Positions 43,279-51,876 of a DNA stretch of 64,000 nt are shown piece by piece (positions within the stretch are counted from its first letter, which is position 1; each line of letters starts with the position of its first letter). This stretch comes from Gammaproteobacteria bacterium. Lineage in GTDB: Bacteria > Pseudomonadota > Gammaproteobacteria > Steroidobacterales > Steroidobacteraceae. The notes beneath the pieces are model-generated. The model made no database searches, was not told the origin of the DNA, and worked only from the letters and a program-made list of their open reading frames with translations. The translations under genes were made by a program, and so were the position numbers. Where the stretch lies: assembly GCA_016874235.1 (NCBI GenBank), contig VGUJ01000002.1, positions 183,086 to 247,085 on the forward strand, written 5' to 3'.

Positions 43279-44650
43279 GGTACTTCCTGACGACGTAGAG
43301 GGCGATGACGTTGAGCAGCAAAGTGACGAGGAAGAGCACGAGACCGAGCGCGAACGCGGCCAAGGTCTTGGGGCTGTCGAACTCCTGGTCGCCGACGAGC
43401 AGCGTGACGATCTGCACCGTCACGGTAGTCACGGCCTCGAGCGGGTTGGCCGTGAGGTTCGCGGAGAGCCCCGCGGCCATCACGACGATCATGGTCTCGC
43501 CGATCGCGCGCGAAATCGCGAGCAGTACGCCACCCACGATACCGGGCAGCGCGGCGCGCAGCACCACCTGACGAATCGTCTCCGAGCGCGTCGCACCGAG
43601 CGCATACGCGCCATCACGCAGGCTCTGCGGGACCGCCGTGATCATGTCGTCCGAAAGCGACGATACGAACGGAATGATCATGATGCCCATCACGAGGCCC
43701 GCCGCCAGCGCGCTCTCGCCGGCCACGGGCAGCCCCATCGCTTCACCGGCCACGCGTAGCGCAGGCCCCACCGTGGTGACCGCAAAGAATCCGTAGACCA
43801 CCGTCGGCACGCCTGCGAGCACTTCGAGCAGCGGCTTCACGTACTTGCGGACTTTGATGGGCGCGTACTCGGCCAAATAAATCGCCGAGAAAAGACCGAT
43901 GGGGACCGCGACGATCATCGCGATGAACGAGATGAGCAGGGTTCCGGCAAACAGCGGGACCGCACCGAACGCGCCCGAAGAGCCCACCTGATCGGCGCGG
44001 ATCGCCATCTGCGGACTCCAGTTCGTCCCGAACACGAACTCGGTCACCGGCACGATGCTGAAGAACCGGAACGCCTCGAAGACGATGGAGAGTACGATGC
44101 CGAGCGTCGTAAACACCGCCACCGCCGAGCAGGCGAAGAGCAGAACCTCGATCACCCGCTCATAAGAATTGCGCGCCCGCAGATCCGGACGGATCTTCGC
44201 CCGCACCCACAGCATACCGACGATACCGATCGAGACGACGATTGCAGCGAGCGCAAGCTCGGCGATATCGCGCAACTGCACGTACTGTGCCGCAGCGATG
44301 CGCGTTTCGGGTGCCACCATCTCAGGCGACACATTGCCCGCGACGACATTGCGCAAATCATTGAGCAGCAGGCCGAGCTGCGCCTCGGGCAAGGCTTGAG
44401 ACGCGGCTGGTAACTGCGCGATCACCAAGCGGGTGATGACCGCATCTTGCAGCAGCACCCAAGCGAGGAAGACGAGGAGTGCCGGCAGTCCGCACCAAAT
44501 GGCCGTGAGTAGCCCGTAGTGCCCCGGCAAAGAATGCAGATCCCGAATGCGGCGCTGACCGCCGACCACCGCGATGGCGCGCGTCTTGCCGAGCTGGAAG
44601 GCCAGCACCGACAGCGCGATGATCAGGACGAGGAGAATCGACGGGCTCAT
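43262..44650 (-). CDS. pstC: Phosphate ABC transporter permease PstC, extended form
   Basis: Second permease subunit, 462 residues against 319 in E. coli. The extra N-terminal 150 residues hold two hydrophobic segments (about 1-20 and 45-68) around a periplasmic stretch. The conserved permease core ends with ALGATRSETIRQVVLRAALP. It matches the long PstC paired with long PstA in many proteobacteria. A hairpin lies 22 bp before its ATG, after a 122-bp gap from the porin gene. Confidence 0.95.
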   Translation of the reverse strand: MSPSILLVLIIALSVLAFQLGKTRAIAVVGGQRRIRDLHSLPGHYGLLTAIWCGLPALLVFLAWVLLQDAVITRLVIAQLPAASQALPEAQLGLLLNDLRNVVAGNVSPEMVAPETRIAAAQYVQLRDIAELALAAIVVSIGIVGMLWVRAKIRPDLRARNSYERVIEVLLFACSAVAVFTTLGIVLSIVFEAFRFFSIVPVTEFVFGTNWSPQMAIRADQVGSSGAFGAVPLFAGTLLISFIAMIVAVPIGLFSAIYLAEYAPIKVRKYVKPLLEVLAGVPTVVYGFFAVTTVGPALRVAGEAMGLPVAGESALAAGLVMGIMIIPFVSSLSDDMITAVPQSLRDGAYALGATRSETIRQVVLRAALPGIVGGVLLAISRAIGETMIVVMAAGLSANLTANPLEAVTTVTVQIVTLLVGDQEFDSPKTLAAFALGLVLFLVTLLLNVIALYVVRKYREQYE

Positions 44651-44671
44651 GAAGACGACAGAACCTTCGAT

Positions 44672-44686
44672 GGGGACGCGGTCCCC
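44672..44686 (-). repeat. Hairpin between the porin gene and pstC
   Basis: GGGGAC and GTCCCC enclose the 3-base loop GCG, giving a perfect 6-bp all-strong stem just upstream of the pstC start. There is no T-tract. Hairpins between pstS and pstC in E. coli stabilise the upstream message; this one could do the same for pstS-porin. Confidence 0.4.
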
Positions 44687-44772
44687 GGAAGGGCGGAGAT
44701 TTTACCCACTCCGGCCTCCCGAGGTAGACCCGTCATCTAAATTTAATCAACCCGTGGGTCAGTCGCTGCAGG

Positions 44773-46227
44773 TCAGTAGGTCCAATTGAAGTCCACTTGC
44801 AGACGCTTGTAATCGCGATCGAACAGGTTTCGGGCCGCGGGCAGGGTCACCGCCGCTGCGACGTCCTGATTGGTGTCGTTGAGCATATAGGTCACGTTAA
44901 AGCGCCAATTACGCGAGACCTGGTAGGCCCCTCGGATCGCACTGCCCCCACCGTCGGTGTTGCCCGCGGCAAAGTCCGAGTCGATCCATTGCGCAAAGAG
45001 CGCGTCCTTCTCCACGATTTGATAGAGGTACCCGACTTCCCAAGTCCCCGGAATCGCCGCGTTGGCCCGACCGTAGTTGAACCCGACCGCATAGGCCGTA
45101 TCGAGTCCCTTCGGAATCGTCGTCGCCGTGCTCGCGGTGGTGATCGAGTAGTCGGCCGCCGTGTTCTGGGCGACGTTGGCATAGAGCAGCAACGGTTGCT
45201 CACCGATGTTGAACTGATACTCGCCGAGCACCTCGATGACGTTGTAGTCATTGGCGAGGCACACCCCACCCGTCGCGACGGCCTTGCGACAGATCGTCGC
45301 ACTCGTCGTCGTCGAGTTGCCGTAGCTGCCGAGCCCAGCGGAACTCGCGCTGGCACCTTGAAACGGGTTGTACCCACGCACCGCCGCATGATCGTAGTAG
45401 GCGCCCGCGATCAACACGCGACTGCCATCCGTGCGCGCCCAACGCCAGCCGAACTGGGCACCGACCATCCCCGAGTCGGCAGCGGTCGCACGCTCGGAAA
45501 ACTGCGTCGCGAAAACACTACCAAAGAAACCATTCGCCGCCTGCTGCCACTGCACGCCTGCGCCTTCCGGGTTGATGTCGTTATCAAAGAAAAAGCTCGA
45601 TGTCCGCACCCACGGATAACGCATCTTGCCGACGCTGAGCTTCCACTGATCGTTGGGCGACCATTCGACATACGCCGTATCGAGATCGAGCGCCTTGCGC
45701 GAGTTCGCGTCCGTGAACGACTGGTTCGACGATCGCGCATCTGCGCCCTCGGTCGTCGCAAACTGCACCTCGACGCGCGTGGTGTCATTCACCCGAGCGA
45801 AAGCACCGACGCGCAGACGAACGCGGTTACGGTTACGCTCGGTGACGGTGGCTTCCTGATCGATGGTCTCGTTGCGCGCACGAAGGTCACCCTTCCACAC
45901 CCAGCGACCCATCCAACCGGAGCTCGCGCCCTCGCCCACGGCGCGCGCCAGGTTGTCGGACGTTCGATCGATCGAGTCCTGCAAATCCGTATTGACCACC
46001 GCCTGCTCGGCGACCTGCGTCTCGGTCTGCTCCGCCTGCGACTTTTGGGCGGCCTCGAGTTGCGCGAGGCGCTCTTGCAGCAGCGCGAGCTGCGCTTTCA
46101 GCGCCTCGAGCTCAGTCTGCACGGCCTTCGACTCTGTCTTCGCGCTGGCGCCTTGCGCATTCGCGAGGCAAGCCGCCCCCGAAGCCGCCGCGATGACCGC
46201 GGCGGCGGCAAACGATCGAATCGTCAT
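44773..46227 (-). CDS. Outer-membrane porin within the pst operon
   Basis: It has 484 residues. The signal peptide ends near ANAQG, followed by a predicted coiled coil (about 30-75, ELEALKAQLALLQERLAQLE). The 16-strand-type barrel from about 105 contains WVWKGDLRARNETIDQEA, VEWSPNDQWKLSVGKMRYP and the C-terminal LQVDFNWTY. It looks like the putative-porin families of proteobacteria, functional analogues of OprP/PhoE. It lies 28 bp after pstS, so it should be made with it during phosphate starvation. Selectivity for phosphate is inferred only from location. Confidence 0.82.
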   Translation of the reverse strand: MTIRSFAAAAVIAAASGAACLANAQGASAKTESKAVQTELEALKAQLALLQERLAQLEAAQKSQAEQTETQVAEQAVVNTDLQDSIDRTSDNLARAVGEGASSGWMGRWVWKGDLRARNETIDQEATVTERNRNRVRLRVGAFARVNDTTRVEVQFATTEGADARSSNQSFTDANSRKALDLDTAYVEWSPNDQWKLSVGKMRYPWVRTSSFFFDNDINPEGAGVQWQQAANGFFGSVFATQFSERATAADSGMVGAQFGWRWARTDGSRVLIAGAYYDHAAVRGYNPFQGASASSAGLGSYGNSTTTSATICRKAVATGGVCLANDYNVIEVLGEYQFNIGEQPLLLYANVAQNTAADYSITTASTATTIPKGLDTAYAVGFNYGRANAAIPGTWEVGYLYQIVEKDALFAQWIDSDFAAGNTDGGGSAIRGAYQVSRNWRFNVTYMLNDTNQDVAAAVTLPAARNLFDRDYKRLQVDFNWTY

Positions 46228-46255
46228 GGAAGTCCCTCTGGTTGGTTCGCGCCTG

Positions 46256-47305
46256 TTACGGTGCGAAATTCTTGAGCGTCCTCACGTCGGCCCGCGTCTT
46301 GGCAAGATCGGTCTTCGGCTGCGGCACGAGACCGCGATCGGCGAGATAGCCTTCCTCACCAAGCGCCTTCTCGCTCACGTATTCATTGACGAACTCTTGC
46401 AGTCCCGGAATCACGCCGATGTGCGCCTTCTTCACGTAAATGAAGAGCGGACGCGAGGCGGGATACTTACCTGAGGAAATCGTGTCGAAGGTGGGCTCGA
46501 CGCCTTCGATCTTCGAGCCGCGCAGCTTGTCGAGGTTCTCTTCGAGGAAGCTGAAACCGAAAATACCGACGGCATTCGGGTTCGCCTCGAGCTTCTGCAC
46601 GATCAGGTTGTCGTTCTCACCGGCCTCGATGAACGCGCCGTCTTCACGCACCGTGTGGCAGACGCGCTTGAAGCGCTTTTCGTCTTGACTGCGCAGCGTG
46701 TTGATCCACGGGTATGTGCGGCACCCGGTTTCCATGTAGAGCTCGTGGAACGAGTCACGCGTGCCCGAGGTCGGCGGCGGACCGAGCACTTCGATCTTGA
46801 TGTTCGGCAGCGACTTGTCGATCTCGCTCCACCGCTTGTACGGGTTCGCGATCAGCACGGTCGGGTTGGCCGGATCCGGCACTTGTTTGGCGAGCGCGAG
46901 GTAGACTTGCTTGCGCGTGAGGTCGAGTTTCGGGCCACGCTTGTTTTCGGAGATCGTCAGACCGTCATACCCCACGCGGACTTCGACGATGCCAGTGACG
47001 CCATTCTTTTTACAGCTATCGAACTCCGAGGCGTTCATACGGCGCGAAGCGTTGACCACATCGGGGTGCTGGGGCCCGACGCCATTGCAGAAAAGCTTGA
47101 TGCCGCCACCCGTGCCGGTGCTCTCGACCTTCGGGGTCTTGAAGCGGCCTTGACGACCGAACTGCTCAGCCACCGTGGTGGTGAAGGGGTAGACCGTCGA
47201 GGAGCCGACGACGTTGATGAAATCGCGAGCGGCCTGGGCCGGGGCGATCGGGGCCAAACTGGCGGCAACCGTGGCCGCGGCGGCCAAAATCAGGGTCTTT
47301 TTCAT
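46256..47305 (-). CDS. pstS: Phosphate-binding periplasmic protein PstS
   Basis: Periplasmic receptor for the Pst importer. MKKTLILAAAATVAASLA is the signal peptide, cleaved after AQA. The mature start DFINVVGSSTVYPFTTTVAEQF contains the phosphate-binding serine/threonine loop, and GTGGGIKLFCNGV and SGTRDSFHELYME are further ligand loops. ATG 47305 gives 349 residues; the longer open frame would start inside the PhoB box. It is the first gene of the pst operon. Confidence 0.96.
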   Translation of the reverse strand: MKKTLILAAAATVAASLAPIAPAQAARDFINVVGSSTVYPFTTTVAEQFGRQGRFKTPKVESTGTGGGIKLFCNGVGPQHPDVVNASRRMNASEFDSCKKNGVTGIVEVRVGYDGLTISENKRGPKLDLTRKQVYLALAKQVPDPANPTVLIANPYKRWSEIDKSLPNIKIEVLGPPPTSGTRDSFHELYMETGCRTYPWINTLRSQDEKRFKRVCHTVREDGAFIEAGENDNLIVQKLEANPNAVGIFGFSFLEENLDKLRGSKIEGVEPTFDTISSGKYPASRPLFIYVKKAHIGVIPGLQEFVNEYVSEKALGEEGYLADRGLVPQPKTDLAKTRADVRTLKNFAP

Positions 47306-47341
47306 CTGTTTGCAATCTCCGTTGAGCATGTTGGGAACAAT

Positions 47342-47370
47342 ATGACAGTCATGTTTCAGAAATATTTCAT
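47342..47370 (-). promoter_or_regulatory. PhoB box upstream of pstS
   Basis: On the minus strand the units ATGAAAT, CTGAAAC and CTGTCAT occur at an 11-bp pitch. The last unit is an exact Pho consensus half. A weak -10, CATGCT, lies 11 bases further on. The box ends 36 bases upstream of the pstS ATG. Confidence 0.75.
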
Positions 47371-47403
47371 ACGCCACGGGCGGCTCCGGGTCGGTGCGCT
47401 CGC

Positions 47404-47432
47404 TTGCATCCCCGGTTTCTCGCCTCTATAAG
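47404..47432 (+). promoter_or_regulatory. Candidate dapE promoter
   Basis: TTGCAT (47404-47409) and TATAAG (47427-47432) are 17 bp apart. The -10 element ends seven bases before the dapE ATG, so the message would have almost no leader. An AAGG that could act as ribosome-binding site overlaps the -10. Confidence 0.4.
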
Positions 47433-47439
47433 GTCGCCC

Positions 47440-48591
47440 ATGTCCGCGACCCTCGAACTCACCCAAGACCTCATGGCCCGCAATTCCGTCACGCCGACGG
47501 ATGCCGGCTGCCAAGAGGTCATGGGACAACGCCTGCAGGCACTGGGTTTCACCGTCGAGAACCTGCGTTACGGCAACGTGGACAATCTTTGGGCCAAACG
47601 CCGTGGCGATGGACACACCGGCGGGGACGACCCCTCGCCCGTCGTCTGCTTCGCCGGGCACACCGATGTGGTGCCGACCGGCCCGCTCGAAGAGTGGCGC
47701 AGCAACCCCTTCGTGCCGACCATTCGTGATGGCGTGCTCTATGGCCGTGGTGCGGCCGACATGAAGAGCGGGCTCGCTGCCATGATCACCGCCACCGAAG
47801 AATTCGTGCGCGCGCACCCGACTCATCGCGGCACCCTCGCCTTTTTGATCACGAGCGACGAGGAAGGCCCCTCGGTCGACGGTACCAAGCGCGTCGTCGA
47901 AACTTTGAACGCGCGGGGCGAGCGCATCGACTACTGCATCGTCGGCGAACCCTCGAGCGAGCAGGCGGTCGGCGATACCATCAAGATCGGTCGTCGCGGT
48001 TCGCTCTCGGGTCGCCTCACCGTGCACGGCGTGCAGGGCCACGTGGCCTACCCGCACCAAGCCGAGAACCCCGTCCATACGCTCGCGCCCGCACTCGCCG
48101 AGCTCACCTCGCGCACCTGGGATGCTGGAAACGAGTTCTTCCAGCCGACGACGTTCCAGATCTCGAATCTGAACGCGGGCACCGGTGCGCCCAATGTGAT
48201 CCCCGGTGAACTCAAGGCGCGCTTCAACTTGCGCTACTCGCCCGTGCAAACGGTCGAGGCGCTCAAAAAAACCGTCGAAGATATTTTGACCCAGCACGGC
48301 GTGCGCTACACGCTCGAGTGGTATGTGTCGGGCGAGCCGTTCTACACGGCACCGGGCGCGCTCTCGGCGGCTGCTATCGAGTCGGTCAAAGCCTTGACCG
48401 GCAAGACGCCCAAGCTCTCCACGGGCGGCGGCACCTCGGATGGTCGGTTCATTGCGCCGATGGGCGCTCAGGTCATCGAGCTTGGTGTGACCAACACCAC
48501 GATCCATAAGGTCAACGAAGGCATCTGCGTCGAAGAAATCGACCTGCTTCACAAGCTATACGCCAGCATTCTCGGCCGGCTACTCACCTGA
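47440..48591 (+). CDS. dapE: Succinyl-diaminopimelate desuccinylase
   Basis: Zinc M20-family enzyme releasing LL-DAP for lysine and peptidoglycan. The metal ligands are in [25 protein letters not shown] and [11 protein letters not shown]. The C-terminal histidine lies in the [11 protein letters not shown] stretch. ATG 47440 gives 383 residues, the usual length. It is divergent from pstS and separated from dapC-dapD by the 12-kb phosphate region. Its stop codon abuts that of the convergent PAP2 gene with no base between. Confidence 0.97.
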   Translation: MSATLELTQDLMARNSVTPTDAGCQEVMGQRLQALGFTVENLRYGNVDNLWAKRRGDGHTGGDDPSPVVCFAGHTDVVPTGPLEEWRSNPFVPTIRDGVLYGRGAADMKSGLAAMITATEEFVRAHPTHRGTLAFLITSDEEGPSVDGTKRVVETLNARGERIDYCIVGEPSSEQAVGDTIKIGRRGSLSGRLTVHGVQGHVAYPHQAENPVHTLAPALAELTSRTWDAGNEFFQPTTFQISNLNAGTGAPNVIPGELKARFNLRYSPVQTVEALKKTVEDILTQHGVRYTLEWYVSGEPFYTAPGALSAAAIESVKALTGKTPKLSTGGGTSDGRFIAPMGAQVIELGVTNTTIHKVNEGICVEEIDLLHKLYASILGRLLT

Positions 48592-49128
48592 TCAAAAAAA
48601 GACGGCTTGGCTCGCTGCGGCGATGAGCGCGCCGAGCACAGCGCCCGCGAGCACATCCGTCGGATAATGCAGGCCGAGCACCACACGTGAGGCCGCCACC
48701 AACAAGGCAAAGGGTACCAATACCGCCGCGAGCACCGGCACGTGATGGATCGCGATCGCCGTGAAGAGCACGGCGTGCAGCGTGTGGCCTGAAGGAAAAC
48801 TGTAGCGATCGAGCGGCGGCAGGGCGCACTCAATCCCGATGAGGCCGATGTAGGGTCGCTCGCGCACGAGTTTTTTCTTGAGCAATTTGTAGAGCAGCAG
48901 GCCGAACGCGCCCGCCGCGAGCATTTGCGCCGAGACGCGTAGCCCCTCCCCGAGTCGATCGAACCCCATGATGAGCGGCATGACCGCCATCAGCACGTAC
49001 CAGACCACTCCGTCTCCAAGGCGGCTCACCGTCCGAAAGAGCGCCCTCACCGCCCGTCGCCGACAGGCGGAGGTGGCGATTTCGCAGATTCGGCGCTCGG
49101 CATGATCGACTCGTACGAACATCGTCAC
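48592..49128 (-). CDS. PAP2-family membrane phosphatase
   Basis: It has 178 residues with about five membrane segments. The phosphatase motifs are KKLVRERPY, SFPSGHTLH and SRVVLGLHYPTD. Members dephosphorylate phosphatidate, phosphatidylglycerophosphate or undecaprenyl diphosphate. As last gene of plcP-exported protein-glycosyltransferase-PAP2 it may supply diacylglycerol or recycle a lipid phosphate. GTG 49128 overlaps the glycosyltransferase stop; ATG 49122 is an alternative. Confidence 0.88.
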   Translation of the reverse strand: MTMFVRVDHAERRICEIATSACRRRAVRALFRTVSRLGDGVVWYVLMAVMPLIMGFDRLGEGLRVSAQMLAAGAFGLLLYKLLKKKLVRERPYIGLIGIECALPPLDRYSFPSGHTLHAVLFTAIAIHHVPVLAAVLVPFALLVAASRVVLGLHYPTDVLAGAVLGALIAAASQAVFF

Positions 49129-50312
49129 GACGTCACGACCTCCGTCAGCGGCTCATCCGATTCGACGACACGTTCAAAGATTTTGAGCATGCGCTCGGCC
49201 ATCGCCTTCGAGGCCCAGCGGGCCGCATCCTCGCGAGCATGGATCGAGAGCTCCGCACGCCGCTCGGGATCGCGCAGCACACTCGCCACACCTTCAGCAA
49301 AGGCATCAATTTCTTCGGGCACCACCACCGCACCCTTCACGCCGCGCAGGACATCGGCCGTGCCCATCACCGCGGTCGAGACGACCGGCGTGCCCTGAGC
49401 CAAGGCTTCGAGAAGCACGAGACCCTGCGTCTCCGTGCGCGAGGCAAAGACAAAGGCATCCGCCGCGCGATAGCAGTCGAGCAGCGTCGTCGCACGGTGC
49501 AGATATCCCACGAAATGAACGTTGGCCGAGAGACCCATCTCTTCGACCCTCTTGCGTAGAGGCGCCTCGGCAGGCCCCTCGCCTGCAATCACGAGCAGCA
49601 CGTCGGGCACCTTCTCGCGCAGTCGCGGCAGCATCCGGATCAAAAAATCGATGTTCTTTTCGTGCGCCACGCGACCGACAAAGAGCGCCATCGGTCGATG
49701 CGGCGCGATGCCTTGGGCTTCGCGGAACCGCACCCCGTTCCCGGGCGCGAAACAACTCGCCGGTAGCCCGGTCGGCAACACTTCGATCGGCGTACGCACG
49801 CCATAGGCACGCAGCGCCTCGGCCATCTGCGGCGAGGGTGAGATCACCGCCTGCACCTGATGACACTGCGACACCGTAAATCGGCGCGCGATCGCCTTGG
49901 TGATCGAGGCGGGTACCGCGGGCAGATAGTGATGCAGGTAATGCTCGAAATACGTGTGATAGGTCTCGACCACCGGCACACCGAGACGGCGCGCGAGACG
50001 CAGACCGAGGTAGTGCGCGAAGAACGGCGTCTGCACGAGGATCACGTCCACGTCTTCGGGTCGAATCGTCGCGGCCCAACGGTTGGCGTCAGCCCAAGAC
50101 ATGCCGCGATCTTCCGGATCGAAGGGCATCGCCCAAGACTTGATGCGCACGATGTCTGCATCGTCGGGCTGAGAAGGCGATTGGGGATACTGCGGCGCGA
50201 GCAACGTGACTTTTGCACCCAGCGCCATCAAATCAGAACGAAAAGTTTGAATCGACGTCGAGACCCCGTTGACTCGGGGGAAGTAGACGTCCGAGAGCAT
50301 GAGGATCCGCAT
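49125..50312 (-). CDS. GT4 glycosyltransferase, candidate diacylglycerol glycosyltransferase
   Basis: GT-B enzyme of about 395 residues. MRILMLSDVYFPRVNGVSTS opens the acceptor domain, and the donor domain carries LFVGRVAHEKNIDFLI and the EX7E motif in TETQGLVLLEALAQG. This family includes alpha-glycosyl-diacylglycerol synthases and mannosyltransferases. Placement after a PlcP-like phospholipase matches the plcP-agt pairing known from phosphate-starved proteobacteria, where Agt glycosylates the diacylglycerol released. ATG 50312 is preferred; TTG 50321 would give a TTGA overlap. Confidence 0.85.
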   Translation of the reverse strand: MRILMLSDVYFPRVNGVSTSIQTFRSDLMALGAKVTLLAPQYPQSPSQPDDADIVRIKSWAMPFDPEDRGMSWADANRWAATIRPEDVDVILVQTPFFAHYLGLRLARRLGVPVVETYHTYFEHYLHHYLPAVPASITKAIARRFTVSQCHQVQAVISPSPQMAEALRAYGVRTPIEVLPTGLPASCFAPGNGVRFREAQGIAPHRPMALFVGRVAHEKNIDFLIRMLPRLREKVPDVLLVIAGEGPAEAPLRKRVEEMGLSANVHFVGYLHRATTLLDCYRAADAFVFASRTETQGLVLLEALAQGTPVVSTAVMGTADVLRGVKGAVVVPEEIDAFAEGVASVLRDPERRAELSIHAREDAARWASKAMAERMLKIFERVVESDEPLTEVVTS

Positions 50313-50317
50313 GCCGG

Positions 50318-51025
50318 TCAAGATAAGGTCGGTCTGTTACAAGTAGATTGCATAGAAGACGTCTCACCCGAAACATTGACGGCCCTCACACGCAACACAC
50401 CGTCCAAAGATTTCGGTTTCGTGACATCTCCAAGCTGGGGCAACAGGCGACCTGTCATCGATCGCAGTACGCCTGAGTCATCGAAGACGAGTTTGGTGTT
50501 CGGCACGAAGGCGCGCATCAAGAGAGAGGCGGCCTCGACCCGGACCCGAGACTCCGCAGAGCGCGCGCCGCCCTCGAGTGTGGCGCGCAGGCGCAACACC
50601 ATCCCATGATCGGGCACGAGATAGTCGAACTCCACCGACTTGCCCGCACGCAGTCGCGGCAGCTTTTCGGCGAGGTGATCGACCAGCAGGGGTCCCGCAA
50701 GAACAGTTTGGGTCGTCGCGAGCGTGATCTGTTTACGCGACTCACCATTGCGGATCACGAGGCGGAGCGTGTCGCCCTCGCGAGTCGCCACGACATCCTG
50801 GGCGATGGTGGATCGCTGGAGCCGATAGCGTACCCATCGCTCACCCTCGAATGCCAACTCTTCTTCGGCCACCACCCGTCCATCACCGCTGCGCCAGCGA
50901 CTGTGAACCTCGCTCTGGCAGCGCCACGCATCGAACCGAAATCGAGACTCCTCGCCCGTCCCGGCGGCGACTTGGGCATCTCCGCTGAGCACGAACGCGA
51001 ATGCCAGGAGGGGCAGTCCACTCAC
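50318..51025 (-). CDS. Exported protein of unknown function in the plcP operon
   Basis: It has 235 residues from GTG 51025, which follows GGGAGGCGGC and overlaps the plcP stop as GTGA. The N-terminus LPLLAFAFVLSGDAQVAAG looks like a cleavable signal peptide. The rest alternates short beta-type segments (WRCQSEVHSRWRSGDGRVVA, LVIRNGESRKQITLA, VEFDYLVPDHGMVLRLRA) without membrane helices. The pattern recalls periplasmic beta-rich lipid- or polymer-handling proteins such as DUF3108-like domains, but I do not recognise a family with confidence. A periplasmic role beside the lipid-remodelling enzymes is inferred. Confidence 0.7.
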   Translation of the reverse strand: MSGLPLLAFAFVLSGDAQVAAGTGEESRFRFDAWRCQSEVHSRWRSGDGRVVAEEELAFEGERWVRYRLQRSTIAQDVVATREGDTLRLVIRNGESRKQITLATTQTVLAGPLLVDHLAEKLPRLRAGKSVEFDYLVPDHGMVLRLRATLEGGARSAESRVRVEAASLLMRAFVPNTKLVFDDSGVLRSMTGRLLPQLGDVTKPKSLDGVLRVRAVNVSGETSSMQSTCNRPTLS

Positions 51026-51816
51026 GCCGCCTCCCGGGCTGCGAGAGGCAGATCGACCGTTTCGTTCTGCGCCCAATTCCAGATCGATAGCCGACCGTTG
51101 CGATCTTCGACGAGCGCCGTACAGCTCTCGACCCAGTCACCGTCGTTGCAATAGAGCACACCGTCTATGTGGCGGATCTCGGCACGGTGGATGTGCCCGC
51201 AGACCACGCCGTCGACGCCCCGGCGACGCACTTCGTGCGCCACCGCCTGCTCGAAGCTCGAGATGTAGTTCACGGCATTTTTGACCTTGTGCTTGAGATA
51301 GCTCGCCAGCGACCAGTAGTCGTAGCCAAAGAACCGACGGATGCGATTGAAATGCCGATTCATCTCGATCGAGAAATCGTAGGCCTGCGAACCGAGCGCC
51401 GCGAGCCAGCGGCTGCACTTGACCACGCTGTCGAACTCATCGCCGTGCAGTACGAGCAAGCGCTCACCGAGCGCTGTCGTGTGGATGCAGTCGCGTTCGA
51501 TGACGAGATTGCCGAACATCGACCCCACGAACTCCCGGAAATCCTCGTCGTGATTGCCCGGCACATACACGACCCGCGTTCCATGCTTGGCCTTACCCAA
51601 GATCGTCCGCAGCACGTTGTTGTGCTCCTGCGGCCAATAAAACGACTTGCGCAGACTCCAGAGGTCCACGACATCGCCAACGAGGTACAGATTTTCCGCA
51701 TGGACGTCGCGGAGGAACGAGAGGAGCGCGGTGGCATTGCATCCGCGCGAGCCGAGGTGGATATCAGAGATGAAGACGCTGCGAACCCAATGACGAGGAT
51801 TGTGTGCGGGGCTCAA
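51022..51816 (-). CDS. plcP: Metallophosphoesterase, PlcP-type phospholipase C candidate
   Basis: Calcineurin-like phosphoesterase of 264 residues with two-metal motifs SVFISDIHLGS, YLVGDVVDLW, VPGNHDE, LHGDEFD and VCGHIHRAEI. The overall wording (SFYWPQEHNNVLR, GDWVESCTALVE) fits the PlcP/UDP-2,3-diacylglucosamine hydrolase-like group. There, PlcP of Sinorhizobium and marine bacteria cleaves phosphatidylcholine/PE/PG to diacylglycerol during phosphate starvation. The start is TTG 51816 after AGGACACC. A PhoB box lies 60 bp upstream and a glycosyltransferase gene two positions downstream, favouring PlcP over LpxH. Confidence 0.83.
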   Translation of the reverse strand: MSPAHNPRHWVRSVFISDIHLGSRGCNATALLSFLRDVHAENLYLVGDVVDLWSLRKSFYWPQEHNNVLRTILGKAKHGTRVVYVPGNHDEDFREFVGSMFGNLVIERDCIHTTALGERLLVLHGDEFDSVVKCSRWLAALGSQAYDFSIEMNRHFNRIRRFFGYDYWSLASYLKHKVKNAVNYISSFEQAVAHEVRRRGVDGVVCGHIHRAEIRHIDGVLYCNDGDWVESCTALVEDRNGRLSIWNWAQNETVDLPLAAREAA

Positions 51817-51857
51817 GGTGTCCTGATCCTGCGTGGCTGACGCTGCGCGCAGGCTGC

Positions 51858-51876
51858 GCGTCGCGTGTTGCGACGC
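51858..51876. repeat. Hairpin in the plcP leader
   Basis: GCGTCGC (51858-51864) and GCGACGC (51870-51876) form a perfect 7-bp stem around GTGTT. It lies between the PhoB box and the plcP start, so it would be in or near the 5' end of the plcP mRNA. Confidence 0.45.

Noticed and set aside
44700..44760. AT-rich patch before pstC as a PhoB box or internal promoter
   Set aside because: No 7-4-7 direct repeat is present, and the TAAAAT on the minus strand has no suitable -35.
47356..48552. 398-codon minus-strand open frame opposite dapE
   Set aside because: dapE carries intact metal-binding motifs on the plus strand; the opposite frame has no recognisable domain and would run into the PhoB box of pstS.
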